Positions 9,489 to 17,554 of a DNA stretch of 64,000 nucleotides are shown in pieces. The position numbers and the translations under genes are program-made. The DNA comes from Pauljensenia sp018375675. Lineage in GTDB: Bacteria; Actinomycetota; Actinomycetes; Actinomycetales; Actinomycetaceae. Position 1 is the first letter of the stretch; the number at the start of each line of letters is the position of its first letter. The DNA lies in assembly GCA_041432705.1 (NCBI GenBank), contig JAPWAE010000001.1, forward strand, positions 124,001-188,000, read 5' to 3'. The notes beneath the pieces are model-generated. The model was not told where the DNA came from. It did no database searches and was given only the letters and a program-made list of their open reading frames with translations.

Positions 9489-10166
9489 ATGGCGGACGAC
9501 AATAAGAACCTGGCAGGCGAGGGCGAACGCACCTCGATCCTGCCCCAGTCAGAGCCTCAGGTTGCGGAGCAGACCGAGGTACTGCCCACCCATGCGTCTC
9601 AGGCGGAAACGGCGCAGATGCCTCCCGTTGCCCAGGAGCAAACCAGCAATGCGTTTGCTGGCACGCCCCTGGAGTCTGTGGCGGGGGTTTCTGCCGACGA
9701 TCAGGTGGGTGACGAGGCCGTGGCTGCTAGCGCCGCGACAGGGGTGCCTGCATCGAAGAAGACCTCGTGGGGCAAGCGCGCGGCCATCGCCGGCGCCGCA
9801 GCAGCAGTGCTGTCGGTCGGCTTCGGCGCGGGCATCATCACGCATGCGGCCGTTATGGGCGATGGTCAGGACTTCTACGAGCAGGGCTACGAAGACGGTT
9901 ACAACGACCAGGGTGACGGTGACGAGGACGGTGATTTCGGCCCCGGCGGTCAGCAGCAGCCGGGTAACGGCCAGCAGCAGGGTCCCGGTAATGGTCAGCA
10001 AGGCCCGGGTCATGGTCAGCAGCAGGGGCCGGGCTCCCAGCAGGGAGATACTGGCAGCACTCGACCGGGACCTCCTCCGGAGGGTGGTCGTGGCCCCGGC
10101 AGCAAATCTGGAAGCCAGGGGAGTGCGGATTCCTCAACCCAGAATGAGGATTCGACCGCCAGCTGA
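9489..10166 (+). CDS. Single-pass membrane protein with Gly/Gln-rich extracellular tail
   Basis: Uncharacterised 225-aa protein. An acidic, Thr/Gln/Pro-rich cytoplasmic region of about 95 residues is followed by basic residues (KKTSWGKR). One membrane helix (AAIAGAAAAVLSVGFGAGII) comes next, then an acidic stretch (YEDGYNDQGDGDEDGD). The tail carries five or more GQQ/GPGNGQQ-type repeats and a Ser-rich end. The start has AAAGGAG (9474-9480) 8 nt upstream. It is monocistronic, with a strong hairpin after the stop. A surface or envelope role is inferred only from topology. Confidence 0.75.
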   Translation: MADDNKNLAGEGERTSILPQSEPQVAEQTEVLPTHASQAETAQMPPVAQEQTSNAFAGTPLESVAGVSADDQVGDEAVAASAATGVPASKKTSWGKRAAIAGAAAAVLSVGFGAGIITHAAVMGDGQDFYEQGYEDGYNDQGDGDEDGDFGPGGQQQPGNGQQQGPGNGQQGPGHGQQQGPGSQQGDTGSTRPGPPPEGGRGPGSKSGSQGSADSSTQNEDSTAS

Positions 10167-10174
10167 GCGATGAA

Positions 10175-10205
10175 GGCGCGCGAGACGACATCCGTCTCGC
10201 GCGCC
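10175..10205. terminator. Bidirectional terminator hairpin
   Basis: A perfect 13-bp stem, GGCGCGCGAGACG / CGTCTCGCGCGCC, has a 5-nt loop (ACATC) and is followed by CTTTAT. It lies between the 3' ends of the membrane protein gene and the TauE/SafE gene. Confidence 0.85.
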
Positions 10206-10207
10206 CT

Positions 10208-11008
10208 TTATGCGAGTGTCGCCACCAGCGTTGAGGCGGCCACGCACGCCAGAAGCGCAGCAAACACAAAACCCAGCACGCGATTTGACACTCTCTTGGT
10301 GAGTCTGGCTCCCACGATGCCGCCTCCCATCGATGCTGCGGCGAAGAGTGCGACCATGACCCCGGCCTCGGCGGTGATCGTCAGGGTCCCGGCGGCCGTG
10401 CGCGACGCCAGCCCGAAGGCGGCGGTGATGACCATGACCAGCAGGGATGTCGCGGAGGCCCGCTTCATCGGGTATCGCAGCGCCAGGTGCAGCGCGGGCA
10501 CGATCGCAAAGCCTCCGCCGACGCCGAAGAATCCCGTGAGGAAACCCGTCAGCGTCGCCAGCGCGACCACCCGGGACACGGTCCCGAGCGTCCAGGAGCC
10601 CTTGTCGACGCTGCTATCCCCGGCCTCGTTCGGCGAAAGCGAAGCAGATGGGCGCAGCTGCGAGCGCACCATGAAGACCGCGACCGCTCCTAGGAGAGCG
10701 CGGAAGGAGAGCATGAGGGCGCGCGCCGAGACGAGCGGGCCGAGCGTCGAACCCGCCCACGTGCCCGCCAGGCCCACCAGGGCGAAGAGAGAGCCTTCGC
10801 GCCACGCGACGTTCCCGCTGCGAGCACGAGTCGCCAGCGAGACGGCGGCCGTCAGCCCCACGATGATGAGGGATAGGCCCGTCGCCTGGTGAGGATCCTG
10901 CTCAAGAATGTAGACGAGGATCGGCACCGACAAGATGCCGCCTCCCGCGCCGAGCGAGCCGACGACGATGCCGACGAATGCGCCGATGAGGAGCGCTTCA
11001 ATGATCAT
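10208..11008 (-). CDS. TauE/SafE family sulfite/sulfoacetate-type exporter
   Basis: Membrane protein of 266 aa with about eight hydrophobic segments in two repeats. Each repeat opens with the family's glycine-rich pattern (LGAGGGILSVPILV, and FGVGGGFAIVPAL). Family members export sulfite, sulfoacetate or related organosulfur anions. The ATG overlaps the stop of the upstream sulfatase-maturase gene (ATGA), so it belongs to that operon. Export of sulfite or sulfate released by the sulfatase is the natural inference. Confidence 0.88.
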   Translation of the reverse strand: MIIEALLIGAFVGIVVGSLGAGGGILSVPILVYILEQDPHQATGLSLIIVGLTAAVSLATRARSGNVAWREGSLFALVGLAGTWAGSTLGPLVSARALMLSFRALLGAVAVFMVRSQLRPSASLSPNEAGDSSVDKGSWTLGTVSRVVALATLTGFLTGFFGVGGGFAIVPALHLALRYPMKRASATSLLVMVITAAFGLASRTAAGTLTITAEAGVMVALFAAASMGGGIVGARLTKRVSNRVLGFVFAALLACVAASTLVATLA

Positions 11009-12270
11009 TGGTCAGTCCGGATGGATGTGGTGAGAGATAGTCCGAGGGAGGTAGAGACCGCGGGGTCCATGATGTCCGAGGCCGGCCTGCCCGCCGCGAT
11101 CAGCATGCCCATCGCGCGCAGGGCCGGGGTGGCATGCTCGTAGAACGCCCGGTAGCCCTCGCACAGGTAGTTATGCGTGGACTCACCCCGGCGCACGAAA
11201 CGGTCTTTCGGGCACCCGCCCCAGCACAGTCGCAGGTGCGGGCATGCGCGGCACTCGTTGTCCAGGTCGGGCTTGAGACGCGCGAAGTCCCGCATCTTGT
11301 CCGAGGCCGCCAGCTGCGTGAAGGACGAGGAGTTGATCGAGCCGACCAACCAATTCGGCTCCACCCAGTGATCGCAGGCGTAGACGTCCCCGTTGAATTC
11401 CATCGCCATGTTCGCCCCGCACTGGGGTGCGTGCACGCACACCGTGGCCGAGCCAAACATGGCCGACAGAGTTGAATCCACGTCCTGAATGAAGACATCG
11501 CCGACGTCGGTGGCCAGCCACTGGTCGAACACCTCGCACAGGAAACGCCCGTAGGAGGCGGGGGACGTGGAACGGCTGGTGACGCAGTCCCCGTCTTGGC
11601 GGTACAGGAGCGCCGAGGTTCCGGAACGCCAGCCGCGCTCGGCCTGGGCCAGGTCCGCGGCACGCACGCGCTCGACGATCGGGATGAACTGCAGGTATCG
11701 GGCCCCCAGATCGTCGCGGAAGTAGCGGTACACCCGCTCCCCGTGCTCCTCATTCGCGGCGTTGACCGTGCATAGGATGTTCGTCTCCACGCCCGCGCGG
11801 GCGAGCGCCTCCCAGCCGCGCACAACCATCGCGTGGGTGCCGCGCCCGCCGCGGTTGAGCCGGTAGGCGTCGTGCAGGGGAGCGGGTCCGTCAATGGAGA
11901 CCCCCACGAGGAAGCCGTGGTCGGCGAAAAAGTGCGCCCACTCGTCGGTCACCAGCGTGCCGTTCGTCTGCAGGGCATGACGCACGCGCTGGGTTGGGCG
12001 ACGGTAGCGCTCACACAGCTCCACGAGGCGCTCAAAGAAGTTCAGGCCACGCAGGGTCGGCTCCCCGCCCTGCCACAGCATCGTGACCTCGCCGTCGGGG
12101 CTCGACTCCAGGAACTCCTCGACGTAACGCTCCAAAGTCTGCTCGGACATGGTCTGCGCCGCCGCGTCGTAGAGCAGCTCCTTGGACAGGAAAAAGCAAT
12201 ACTGACAGTCCAGGTTGCAGGCTGCTCCCGTCGGTTTGGTGACGACGGAGAAGGGGATCGGGCGCGTCAT
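11005..12270 (-). CDS. Anaerobic sulfatase-maturating enzyme (radical SAM/SPASM)
   Basis: Radical SAM enzyme of 421 aa that oxidises the active-site Cys or Ser of sulfatases to formylglycine without oxygen. The SAM cluster motif CxxxCxxC is at residues 18, 22 and 25 (CNLDCQYC). SPASM auxiliary-cluster cysteines appear in CVHAPQCG, in FNGDVYACDHW and in the C-terminal CRACPHLRLCWGGC. The gene is coupled by 4-nt overlaps to the ROK regulator upstream and the TauE/SafE gene downstream. The sulfatase 1.4 kb upstream has the CTPAR motif that this enzyme class modifies, so client and maturase are co-located. Confidence 0.93.
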   Translation of the reverse strand: MTRPIPFSVVTKPTGAACNLDCQYCFFLSKELLYDAAAQTMSEQTLERYVEEFLESSPDGEVTMLWQGGEPTLRGLNFFERLVELCERYRRPTQRVRHALQTNGTLVTDEWAHFFADHGFLVGVSIDGPAPLHDAYRLNRGGRGTHAMVVRGWEALARAGVETNILCTVNAANEEHGERVYRYFRDDLGARYLQFIPIVERVRAADLAQAERGWRSGTSALLYRQDGDCVTSRSTSPASYGRFLCEVFDQWLATDVGDVFIQDVDSTLSAMFGSATVCVHAPQCGANMAMEFNGDVYACDHWVEPNWLVGSINSSSFTQLAASDKMRDFARLKPDLDNECRACPHLRLCWGGCPKDRFVRRGESTHNYLCEGYRAFYEHATPALRAMGMLIAAGRPASDIMDPAVSTSLGLSLTTSIRTDQ

Positions 12271-13484
12271 GGTCGCTCCCCTCGAACGATGCTCGCCCTC
12301 AACGACGAGGCCGGCCCCTCCCGCTGGGGTGAGCCTTCCTCGGGGCAGTGGGCAGCCGGGGCGTCCTCCTCAAAAGGGTGGGCGGCGATATATGCACTGG
12401 CCTGAGCAGCGCCCAGGGGCCCCAGCGACGCCCCCACGACGTCGATGTCCCACTCCATGACGGGAAGGAGCTCCCCGTACATGGAGGCTGCTATGTCGGA
12501 TCGCAGAGAGGGGAACGCATCGACGATTTCGCCGGCAACGATGATGGCCCTCGGGTTAATGAGGAGCGCGGCCGAGCCAAGGACATAGCCGACGGCCTGC
12601 GCCGCCTGCTCCAGGGCCTCGCGCGCATGTGTGTCACCCGAGAGGACGGCGGCTCGCAGCTGAGAAATATCGGCAACGCCCGCGCGCTCACACAGCGCCG
12701 GGACGGAGGCCAGCGTCTCGAGGCACCCACGCTTGCCGCAGGCGCAGGGTGACTCATTGGTCCCCACCGTCATGTGTCCTAGTTCTCCGGCCAGGCCACC
12801 CGCACCACCAACCAGGCGAAAATCGGAGACGACGCAGCCGCCCACGCCTCCTGACAGGCGCAGATAGATGAACGAGGACATGTCCGCGCCCGCGCCCCAC
12901 AAGGCCTCCGCCAGTGCCGCCATACGCACGGTGTTGTCGACGACCGGGAGCGGATTCCACCAGCGACGCGTGAGCTCGCTGAGCTCCTCCATGGTCGGGT
13001 ACGCGTCCGAGGAGAGCCTGGCGTTACGCCCCATTGGAATGGGAACCCCCACGCCCACCGCACGCACCGTCGAGGTGTCGATCCCCTGACGGGCCGCGCT
13101 CGCGGCCAGGGCCTCGCAGGTCTGTTCGAGAGAGAGCTGGAGGGAAGGGGAGGTGGGGGAGACGATGTGGACGGCTGCCAGGACGGTGCCGTTGCGCGAG
13201 AGCATGACGCCCGCGCATGACGTGCGCGTGACGTTCAGGCCGACGCAGTGTACCGCCGAGGAGTTGAGGGTGAGGAGTTGGGTGGGCCGGCCTCGTCCGG
13301 GGGCGTTTGTGCGCACCGGAGTCACTGAACCCTCGTCGAGGAGGGTGGTGAGCGCGCGCCCCAGGTTCGTGCGCGAGGTGTCGAGCGCCTCGCATAGCTG
13401 GGAGCGCGTCGCGGGGGCTTTGGCCAGGTGGGCGACGATGCGGTCTTCGAGGGTGGGCAGAGGTCTGCGCGTGGGGTAGTGCAT
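12267..13484 (-). CDS. ROK family transcriptional regulator
   Basis: The 405-aa protein has an N-terminal winged-helix domain (about residues 10-70, EDRIVAHLAKAPATRSQLCEAL). A sugar-kinase-like ROK domain follows, with GGVGG and the zinc site CACGKRGCLE. Such proteins repress sugar-use genes and release DNA on binding a sugar. The start at 13484 has GGAAGGAG just upstream and gives the domain at its proper place; an upstream in-frame start would add 47 unrelated residues. It is the first gene of the ROK-maturase-exporter operon, so it probably controls the sulfatase locus in response to a desulfated sugar. Confidence 0.88.
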   Translation of the reverse strand: MHYPTRRPLPTLEDRIVAHLAKAPATRSQLCEALDTSRTNLGRALTTLLDEGSVTPVRTNAPGRGRPTQLLTLNSSAVHCVGLNVTRTSCAGVMLSRNGTVLAAVHIVSPTSPSLQLSLEQTCEALAASAARQGIDTSTVRAVGVGVPIPMGRNARLSSDAYPTMEELSELTRRWWNPLPVVDNTVRMAALAEALWGAGADMSSFIYLRLSGGVGGCVVSDFRLVGGAGGLAGELGHMTVGTNESPCACGKRGCLETLASVPALCERAGVADISQLRAAVLSGDTHAREALEQAAQAVGYVLGSAALLINPRAIIVAGEIVDAFPSLRSDIAASMYGELLPVMEWDIDVVGASLGPLGAAQASAYIAAHPFEEDAPAAHCPEEGSPQREGPASSLRASIVRGERP

Positions 13485-13640
13485 GCCTCTCCTTCCCGGC
13501 GCTTCATCGTTGGCATCCGCTCGGGGCGCTCCGGCCTCGTTGACAGTTTCTATGATACGCGTCACTGTGAGGGGTGTGCAGGGCGCGAGTTCGCCTCGGC
13601 GGCGGGGGCGCGTCAGTCCTCCCACCGCCGAGGCCGGGGG

Positions 13641-15161
13641 TTAGTCGCTCGTGACCTCGTCGAGGTCGGAGCGAGCCGTGTTCACCAGCGGGATGTCGAA
13701 GTCCGTCATCGCCGCCATCCACTTGGCGAAGGAGTGGTCGCCGCGCTCGCGTAGCTGCAGGTACAGGTTTGTCGCCAGTTCCCTGCGGATCTCGTCGTAG
13801 ACGGGCACGGTGTACACGTTGTTCATCTCCGCCGGATCCAGGCGCAGGTCGTAGAGCTCGTTGATCGACTCGGGGTTGATGACGAGCTTGAAGTCCCGCG
13901 TGCGCAGCATGCGCTGCTGGAGAGGGAAGTGGTGGCCGTGGAACTCGCACACGATGTCCTCGCGCCAGCCTTTGACGTCCTCGCCGCGTGTCAGGTCCAC
14001 GATCGAGCGGCCATCCTCCACGAGCGAGGTGTCCAGGCCCGCGATGTCGAGCACCGTGGCCGGCAGGTCGATGAGGGAGACGAACGCGTCGGAGCGGCCC
14101 ACGGTCGAGACACCGGGGATGTGGGCGATGAAGGGAACGTTGTAGATGTCGTCGTACATCATCGGGCCCTTGTCGTTGAGGCGGTGTGAACCCGTGAACT
14201 CACCGTGGTCTGCGCAGAAGAAGACCGCCGTGTCGTCCAGGATGCCCAGTTCGCGCGCCACGTCCATGATGCGCCCGATCTCGAAGTCGATCATGGCCGT
14301 GTATCCCCAGTAGACCGCGATGAGCTTCTTCCACTGTTCGTTCGTGAACGAGGACGTGGACCAGTAGGTCGCGTAGTTCTCCTGGATCGGGGGTTTGCCG
14401 ATGAGGGAGTCGCCGAAGTTTTCCGGCAGCTCGACGTCGTGCGGATCGATGAGGTCGAACCACTCGTCGGGCAGGAAGTAGGGCAGGTGGGGGCCAAAGA
14501 AGTGCACGTCGAGGCAGAAGGGCTGTCCCGAGTCCTTCCAGTCGGCCGCGTACTCACGCAGCTTCTCGATCGCGCGGTCCGCCAGGAAGCGCTCGAAGGT
14601 GGCCTCCTCGGGCTGATCGAGGCGCGCGGCGATGATGTGGCCGTCGCGCCCGCCGGGCAGCTTGCCTCGCCACAGGTCGTGCGCGCGCACCGGCGGGAGG
14701 TTGTTGGCCTCGAGCCAGGCGACGTACTTCTCGTTAGCCACGGGATTTTCGGCACCCCAGTAGGTGTCGTCGTCCGCGCCGAACTTGTCGGGCAGGTTGT
14801 AGCCGCAGTGGTACTTACCGACGATGCCGACGTTGTAACCGGCGTCGCGCAGCTCCTGCGTGTATGTCCACGTTCCCTCGGGGATCGAGACCTGGTAGGC
14901 GATATTCCACTCGGGGTTGGCCAGCACCTGGTGCTTACCTGGGCGCTTGCCGGTGAGCAGCGAGGCGCGCGCCGGCGTGCAGATAGCTGTGGGGGTGAAG
15001 CAGTGGGTGAAGGCAAATCCGGATTCGCCCATCGCATCGATGACGGGGGTGCGCGCATGGGGGTTGCCCAGGCAGCCGATCGTGTCGGTGCGATGCTGGT
15101 CGGTCATGATGACCAGGACGTTGCGCACGTTGTCGGGAATATCCCTCGGTGTATGGGCCAT
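13641..15161 (-). CDS. Cys-type sulfatase (arylsulfatase A family)
   Basis: Hydrolyses sulfate esters. Of its 506 aa, the metal-binding IMTDQHR begins near residue 18, and the formylglycine motif CTPAR is at residues 61-65. The cysteine form can be matured anaerobically by the neighbouring radical SAM enzyme. Further family signatures are GKYHCG and FCADHGEFTGSHRLNDKG. There is no signal peptide, so it appears cytoplasmic. The ATG at 15161 has AAGGAG 6 nt upstream and is preferred to an upstream start. The substrate is unknown; a sulfated sugar is suggested by the ROK regulator 156 bp downstream. Confidence 0.92.
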   Translation of the reverse strand: MAHTPRDIPDNVRNVLVIMTDQHRTDTIGCLGNPHARTPVIDAMGESGFAFTHCFTPTAICTPARASLLTGKRPGKHQVLANPEWNIAYQVSIPEGTWTYTQELRDAGYNVGIVGKYHCGYNLPDKFGADDDTYWGAENPVANEKYVAWLEANNLPPVRAHDLWRGKLPGGRDGHIIAARLDQPEEATFERFLADRAIEKLREYAADWKDSGQPFCLDVHFFGPHLPYFLPDEWFDLIDPHDVELPENFGDSLIGKPPIQENYATYWSTSSFTNEQWKKLIAVYWGYTAMIDFEIGRIMDVARELGILDDTAVFFCADHGEFTGSHRLNDKGPMMYDDIYNVPFIAHIPGVSTVGRSDAFVSLIDLPATVLDIAGLDTSLVEDGRSIVDLTRGEDVKGWREDIVCEFHGHHFPLQQRMLRTRDFKLVINPESINELYDLRLDPAEMNNVYTVPVYDEIRRELATNLYLQLRERGDHSFAKWMAAMTDFDIPLVNTARSDLDEVTSD

Positions 15162-15289
15162 CAGTTGCTCCTTCTCCCGGTGGCGGGCGACGAACAGCGT
15201 ACGCTCGCTCACACTTCACTGTACGCGCATGGTTTTGCGCCCACTGAACCGGACAAAAAGATCAAAAGTGCACCGTGTCACCAATCGTG

Positions 15290-16153
15290 TTAGCGCGTCT
15301 GAACCACGAACTCCGGATTCGGCGTCTGTGCCGGCGTCACCGAATCAGCCTCAATGACCAGCGCCTTCCCACCGCGCACACGTAACGTACCGCTCACATG
15401 CACCCAGCTATCCGCCGCAGGAGCAGGCCCAGCCCACCGCACCGCAAAACCAACCGGATACGCATCCGCCGCACAACACCAAATAGCCATGCGCGCCACC
15501 GCAAAGCTCTCCTCATCCGTCACGCGCGGAATCGAAGCCTGGGCGCTCGCGGCCTCGGCACTGAGGACGAAGCCAGTCAGTTCGACGCGCTGACCGTCGT
15601 GCGCGCGTCCGTTAGCGATCATCTCCTCCACCTGGGAGTAGAAGTTGTCGGTCGTCAGTTCCAGCTTCCCACTCGACGAGGCCTGCCCCCCGCCCGCGTC
15701 CTGGCTGCCGCTCCCGGTAGCTGGGTGTGTGCCACCGTTCGCTGCACTGTTGGAGTCCCCGGGGGTGTCCTCGGGTGAATCGTCGGTGCCCGCGTCGATG
15801 GCGGATCCACCGGAGGTGGGGCGTGCGCCAATCGCGCCTGCGGCCAGTTCGGAGGGGGAGACGCGGAAGGGGAGGATGAGCAGGGCTGCCGCCAGGAGGG
15901 CGACGAGGCCGCGCGTGGTGGCCCGGTAGGAGGCTGCCGTGTCCGCGCTCGTGTGTTCGCCGGCGTCGATGCGCGCGGAGAGGGCGAGCGCGCAGGCGAA
16001 CAAGCCGATGCTGGACGCGATGATGCCCAAGCGCGCCGACGGGGGCACGAAGGACGCGTAGCGGCCAGACATGGCGAGCCACAGCAGTACGCCTCCGAGG
16101 GATGCGAGGGAGAGCGACTCGAGGACGGGGCCGATGCGGTCGATGAGCTTCAC
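15290..16153 (-). CDS. TIGR03943/DUF1980 family permease partner (YcgQ-like)
   Basis: Protein of 287 aa. Three hydrophobic segments occupy the first ~110 residues, followed by a Ser/Gly/Asp-rich linker and a C-terminal soluble domain (QRVELTGFVLSAE ... WVHVSGTLRVRGGKALVIEADSV) typical of DUF1980. The family always pairs with a DUF318 permease, as here. The GTG start overlaps the permease stop (GTGA). The transported species is not established; a metal or small molecule is likely. The linker (about residues 120-180) is longer and more polar than the rest. Confidence 0.85.
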   Translation of the reverse strand: MKLIDRIGPVLESLSLASLGGVLLWLAMSGRYASFVPPSARLGIIASSIGLFACALALSARIDAGEHTSADTAASYRATTRGLVALLAAALLILPFRVSPSELAAGAIGARPTSGGSAIDAGTDDSPEDTPGDSNSAANGGTHPATGSGSQDAGGGQASSSGKLELTTDNFYSQVEEMIANGRAHDGQRVELTGFVLSAEAASAQASIPRVTDEESFAVARMAIWCCAADAYPVGFAVRWAGPAPAADSWVHVSGTLRVRGGKALVIEADSVTPAQTPNPEFVVQTR

Positions 16154-17160
16154 GAGAGGACCCCCATCCACCAGGCGCCACCAATGACGGCGGCGGCGAC
16201 GCTGGTGACGGTCGCAAACAGGCGAAGCACGAACGCGCCGCGGAACTGCGAGGACAGCAGCGCCACGTTCTTCACGTCCATCATCGGGCCGTAGACCATG
16301 AACCCCATGAGCGCACCCTGCGGAGCGAGGGAGGCCAGCGAACGCGCGATCACCGCGTCGGACGAGGAGCACAGTGACAGGGCGAAGCCCGCCGCCATCA
16401 TGAGTGCCAGCGCACCGGGCGCGGGCAGGCCCGCGAGCAGGGAAGATACCGGCCAGAACACCTGCGCCGCAGTCGAGGCGGCCACACCGCCCAGCAGGTA
16501 GGGCAGGATCCGCCCGAAAGAATGACCGGTCGCGCCAAGGACGCCAGAGAACGAGCGATCCGGCGTCTCGCAGCCGCCGTCGCATCCGCACGAGTCCCCG
16601 TCGTGGACGTGGGCTTCCTCGCGCAGGGCGCTCGGAGGAGAAGCCAGCATCGACAGGCCCACCGACAGCGCGACGACGATGCTCAGGCCGATACGCGCAC
16701 CCACAATCGCCCACGAGCCGAACGCGTAATACGTCGACGCAATCACCAGGGGATTGATCGCAGGGGATGCCAGCATGAGAGTGGTCGCCGCCGACAGTGG
16801 AACACCCTTGCGCAGCAGCGAACGGAAGATCGGCACCGCCGAACAATCACACACGGGAAGAAGGAAAGCAGCGACGAGTGCGGTCAACACGGACGCCACC
16901 GGGTTCGTCGGAAACACGCGCGCGATCAGGGTGGGGGAGACGAAGGCCTCGATGAGTTCTGCAACGAAGACACCCAACAGCAGGAAGGGAATCGCCTGCA
17001 GGGTCATGCCCACGGCGATCGTCGCCGCGCGACCAATGGGCAGGCCCGATCCGGCCAGGTTTCCCTGCGTGGCCCACACGGCAACCAGCGCCGCCAGCAC
17101 AAGCGCGCCGACAAGCGCACCCCAGGGGCGCGCGGGGCTTTTCGTCTCCACTACACTCAC
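16150..17160 (-). CDS. DUF318 (UPF0718) family permease
   Basis: Integral membrane protein of 336 aa with about eight to nine helices. It includes the family pattern LLPVCDCSAVPIFRSLL and a second-half counterpart, FALSLCSSSDAVIARSL. A cytoplasmic or periplasmic loop is rich in His/Cys/Asp (EEAHVHDGDSCGCDGGCE), a plausible metal-binding patch. It starts with GTG at 17160 and is translationally coupled to the DUF1980 gene downstream. Related proteins include YraQ and the organoarsenical permease ArsP; the His/Cys loop suggests soft-metal handling here, which is inference. Confidence 0.87.
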   Translation of the reverse strand: MSVVETKSPARPWGALVGALVLAALVAVWATQGNLAGSGLPIGRAATIAVGMTLQAIPFLLLGVFVAELIEAFVSPTLIARVFPTNPVASVLTALVAAFLLPVCDCSAVPIFRSLLRKGVPLSAATTLMLASPAINPLVIASTYYAFGSWAIVGARIGLSIVVALSVGLSMLASPPSALREEAHVHDGDSCGCDGGCETPDRSFSGVLGATGHSFGRILPYLLGGVAASTAAQVFWPVSSLLAGLPAPGALALMMAAGFALSLCSSSDAVIARSLASLAPQGALMGFMVYGPMMDVKNVALLSSQFRGAFVLRLFATVTSVAAAVIGGAWWMGVLS

Positions 17161-17313
17161 CCCACAACTCTAGGACAGGAGACCCACACCCCTCCGAACA
17201 CTCGCCGACCACGGCCCACCAGGCCGTCGTCTACGCACGCGACGACGAGCGCTCACAGGTGCGCTGTGTGCAGACAGACGCTCCGCCCAGTGGGCGCGTG
17301 GGAGTTTCTTCGC

Positions 17314-17319
17314 TACACT
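17314..17319 (+). promoter_or_regulatory. Putative -10 element for the ileS T-box leader
   Basis: A TACACT hexamer lies just upstream of the leader RNA stem I. The transcript would begin near 17326. No convincing -35 is seen. The same hexamer precedes dxs. Confidence 0.45.
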
Positions 17320-17325
17320 GGTTTT

Positions 17326-17553
17326 TCGCTACGATCCGGCCCGCTCCAGCGGGGTATCACCGGGGAGCATCCGGAAGAAAGAGGAACGCGAAAGCCGGCC
17401 ACGGCCTCGTCCCCTCCAGTAGAACCGGACGGGAGGGCCCGACACAGCCCCAACGAAGCGGCCGCACCCGGTGAGGGAGCGGCAAGCGGGGTGGTACCGC
17501 GGGTGCCGGCGACGCCGGTCCTCGTCCCTGTATAGGCGCGAGACGAGGACACT
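17326..17553 (+). promoter_or_regulatory. Isoleucine T-box riboswitch, translational type, short stem I
   Basis: The leader binds uncharged tRNA-Ile and controls ileS translation. A compact stem I pairs GCTCC (17343-17347) with GGAGC (17364-17368) and presents ATC at 17356-17358 as the specifier codon. The conserved T-box is at 17484-17501 and contains TGGT (17492-17495), which pairs with the tRNA acceptor end. Downstream, GTCCTCGTC (17518-17526) and GACGAGGAC (17542-17550) form a perfect 9-bp hairpin that hides the ribosome site GAGGA. There is no intrinsic terminator, so control is by sequestering the start region. This matches the actinobacterial ileS class with ultrashort stem I. Confidence 0.88.
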
Positions 17554-17554
17554 C

